From: Dyella solisilvae
GTDB lineage: Bacteria; Pseudomonadota; Gammaproteobacteria; Xanthomonadales; Rhodanobacteraceae
Direction of reading: 5' to 3'
NCBI RefSeq assembly: GCF_003351225.1
Contig: NZ_QQSY01000002.1
Coordinates: 210,066-274,065 of the forward strand
Length of the DNA: 64,000 nt
The notes under the pieces were generated by a model. That model was not told the DNA's origin. It did no database searches and saw only the letters and a list, made by a program, of their open reading frames with translations. Position numbers and translations under genes: made by a program. Each line of letters begins with the position of its first letter. The stretch's first letter is position 1. Below, piece by piece: positions 63,058 to 64,000 of the stretch.

Positions 63058-64000
63058 ATGAACGTCGATATCGTAGTGGTCGGCGCAGGCCCCGCCGGCC
63101 TGTGCTTCGCCAAGGCCCTGGCCGATACGGGGCTCAGCATCGTGGTCGTCGAGCAGCAGCCGCTTGCGTCGCTGCGTGAGCCAGCCTTCGACGGACGCGA
63201 GATCGCGCTGACCCAGCGCTCGACGCGCATCCTGCGCGAGTTGGGCTTGTGGGAGCGGCTCGGGCCCGCCGATATGTCGCCACTGCGCAGCGCGCGCGTG
63301 CTCAATGGTCGCTCGCAGCGCGGGCTCAGCGTGGTCCCCACCGGTAGCGGCGACACCGAACTGGGCTTCCTGGTGCCGAACGATCGCATCCGCCGCGCAG
63401 CCTTCGCCGGCGTGGAGCACGAACCCCACATCACCCTCGCGGCCGACACCGTGGTCAAGGGCATCTCGTTCGAGAACGACTTGCCGCGACTGCAGCTTTC
63501 CAACGGCGCGAGCGTGAGCGCGCGCCTGGTCATCGCCGCGGACAGCCGCTTCTCGCAATTGCGCCGGGACGCCGGCATCGCGGCGGACATGCACGACTTC
63601 GGCAAGAGCATGCTGGTGTGCCGCATGGCGTTGGAGCAGCCGCACGGCGACGAGGCGCTGGAATGGTTCGACCACGGTCAGACGCTCGCCCTGCTGCCGC
63701 TGCGCGACGGCCAGGCCTCGGTGGTGCTCACCCTGCCGGGCCAAACCATGAAAACGGTCATGGCGATGGACGAGGACAGCTTCAATCGCGAGATGCGCCG
63801 TCGCTTCGACGGCCGCTTCGGCCAGATGAGCCTGACCAGTACGCGCCATGTCTACCCGCTGGTGGCGGTCTACGCGCACCGGTTCGTCGGACCGCGCTTC
63901 GCGCTGATCGGCGATGCGGCGGTGGGCATGCACCCAGTCACGGCGCACGGCTTCAACCTGGGCCTGCAGAGTGTGGAGACGCTCGCCAGGGAGGTCCGCC
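63058..64000 (+). CDS. ubiM: FAD-dependent ubiquinone-pathway hydroxylase, UbiM-like (3' end outside window)
   Basis: The first 314 residues of a UbiH/COQ6-family monooxygenase, still open at the window end. It has the FAD-binding V-V-G-A-G-P-A-G-L-C-F-A-K-A-L, the G-R-E-I-A-L-T-Q-R-S block near residue 47, and the second FAD motif G-D-A-A-V-G-M-H-P-V-T-A-H-G-F-N-L-G-L. H-P-V-T-A-H-G-F-N is what I associate with UbiM, the alternative demethoxyubiquinol hydroxylase. An in-frame ATG at 63040 is another possible start. Confidence 0.8.
   Translation, partial: MNVDIVVVGAGPAGLCFAKALADTGLSIVVVEQQPLASLREPAFDGREIALTQRSTRILRELGLWERLGPADMSPLRSARVLNGRSQRGLSVVPTGSGDTELGFLVPNDRIRRAAFAGVEHEPHITLAADTVVKGISFENDLPRLQLSNGASVSARLVIAADSRFSQLRRDAGIAADMHDFGKSMLVCRMALEQPHGDEALEWFDHGQTLALLPLRDGQASVVLTLPGQTMKTVMAMDEDSFNREMRRRFDGRFGQMSLTSTRHVYPLVAVYAHRFVGPRFALIGDAAVGMHPVTAHGFNLGLQSVETLAREVR

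Overview
The window is a GC-rich, densely coded bacterial chromosome segment. Its gene content points to the order Xanthomonadales (Gammaproteobacteria), most likely the family Rhodanobacteraceae (Dyella, Luteibacter or Rhodanobacter-like). The grounds are the DUF3247, DUF2884 and DUF2845 proteins, a lipoyl-domain-carrying E3 beside a two-lipoyl E2, a TonB receptor next to a TPR-sulfotransferase, and interspersed palindromic repeats. This placement is an inference from protein families. I saw no rRNA, tRNA, CRISPR array, prophage or intact insertion sequence.

Layout. 1-4.6 kb: an exported D-Ala-D-Ala dipeptidase-like protein, a paired inverted repeat, trpE with a chorismate-lyase-like exported protein behind it, and a membrane protein. 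4.7-19.0 kb: an 18-gene Tad/Flp type IVb pilus locus on the minus strand, mostly with overlapping start and stop codons. It holds two Flp pilins, each preceded by an OmpA-like gene, plus TadG-like and TadE-like proteins, several unassigned exported proteins, CpaB, the CpaC secretin, an FHA-TadA ATPase, TadB, TadC, a DUF192 protein and a TadD-like lipoprotein. No TadZ/CpaE and no prepilin peptidase (TadV/CpaA) are present. 19.1-19.7 kb holds a probable decayed LysR fragment. 19.7-23.0 kb: a two-component system of the PdsS/PdsR type with an exported protein between the two genes.

23.0-28.7 kb: a Sel1-type protein, a 39-residue membrane protein, a gene-free interval with two intrinsic terminators, then housekeeping genes (rpe, djlA, a cytochrome c, purC, an Mpo1-like protein) and a nested inverted repeat. 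28.7-41.1 kb: a GH50-like lipoprotein glycosidase, an APC permease, a DUF1704/QEGLA peptidase-like protein, dinB, a large TonB receptor, a MITE-like element, and a TPR-sulfotransferase. 41.2-45.8 kb: the E3 and E2 genes of pyruvate dehydrogenase (lpdA, aceF) and an MscS-type channel; lpdA carries two copies of a palindromic repeat translated in frame in its linker. 45.8-64 kb: mostly envelope and stress genes (DUF2884, DUF2845, DUF924, LtrA, PrxQ-type peroxiredoxin, universal stress protein, ferritin-like protein), redox enzymes, a LytTR regulator divergent from an acyltransferase, an MFS transporter and a ubiquinone hydroxylase cut by the window end.

The main functional unit is the Tad pilus locus, which would build an adhesive Flp fibre through a secretin. 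It depends on a prepilin peptidase, and perhaps a localisation ATPase, encoded elsewhere. rpe and trpE lie in the same order and orientation as in Pseudomonas but are separated here by about 21 kb holding the Tad and PdsSR genes, which suggests that block may have been inserted. Start codons for many genes were chosen by Shine-Dalgarno, overlap and signal-peptide logic and could shift by a few codons.
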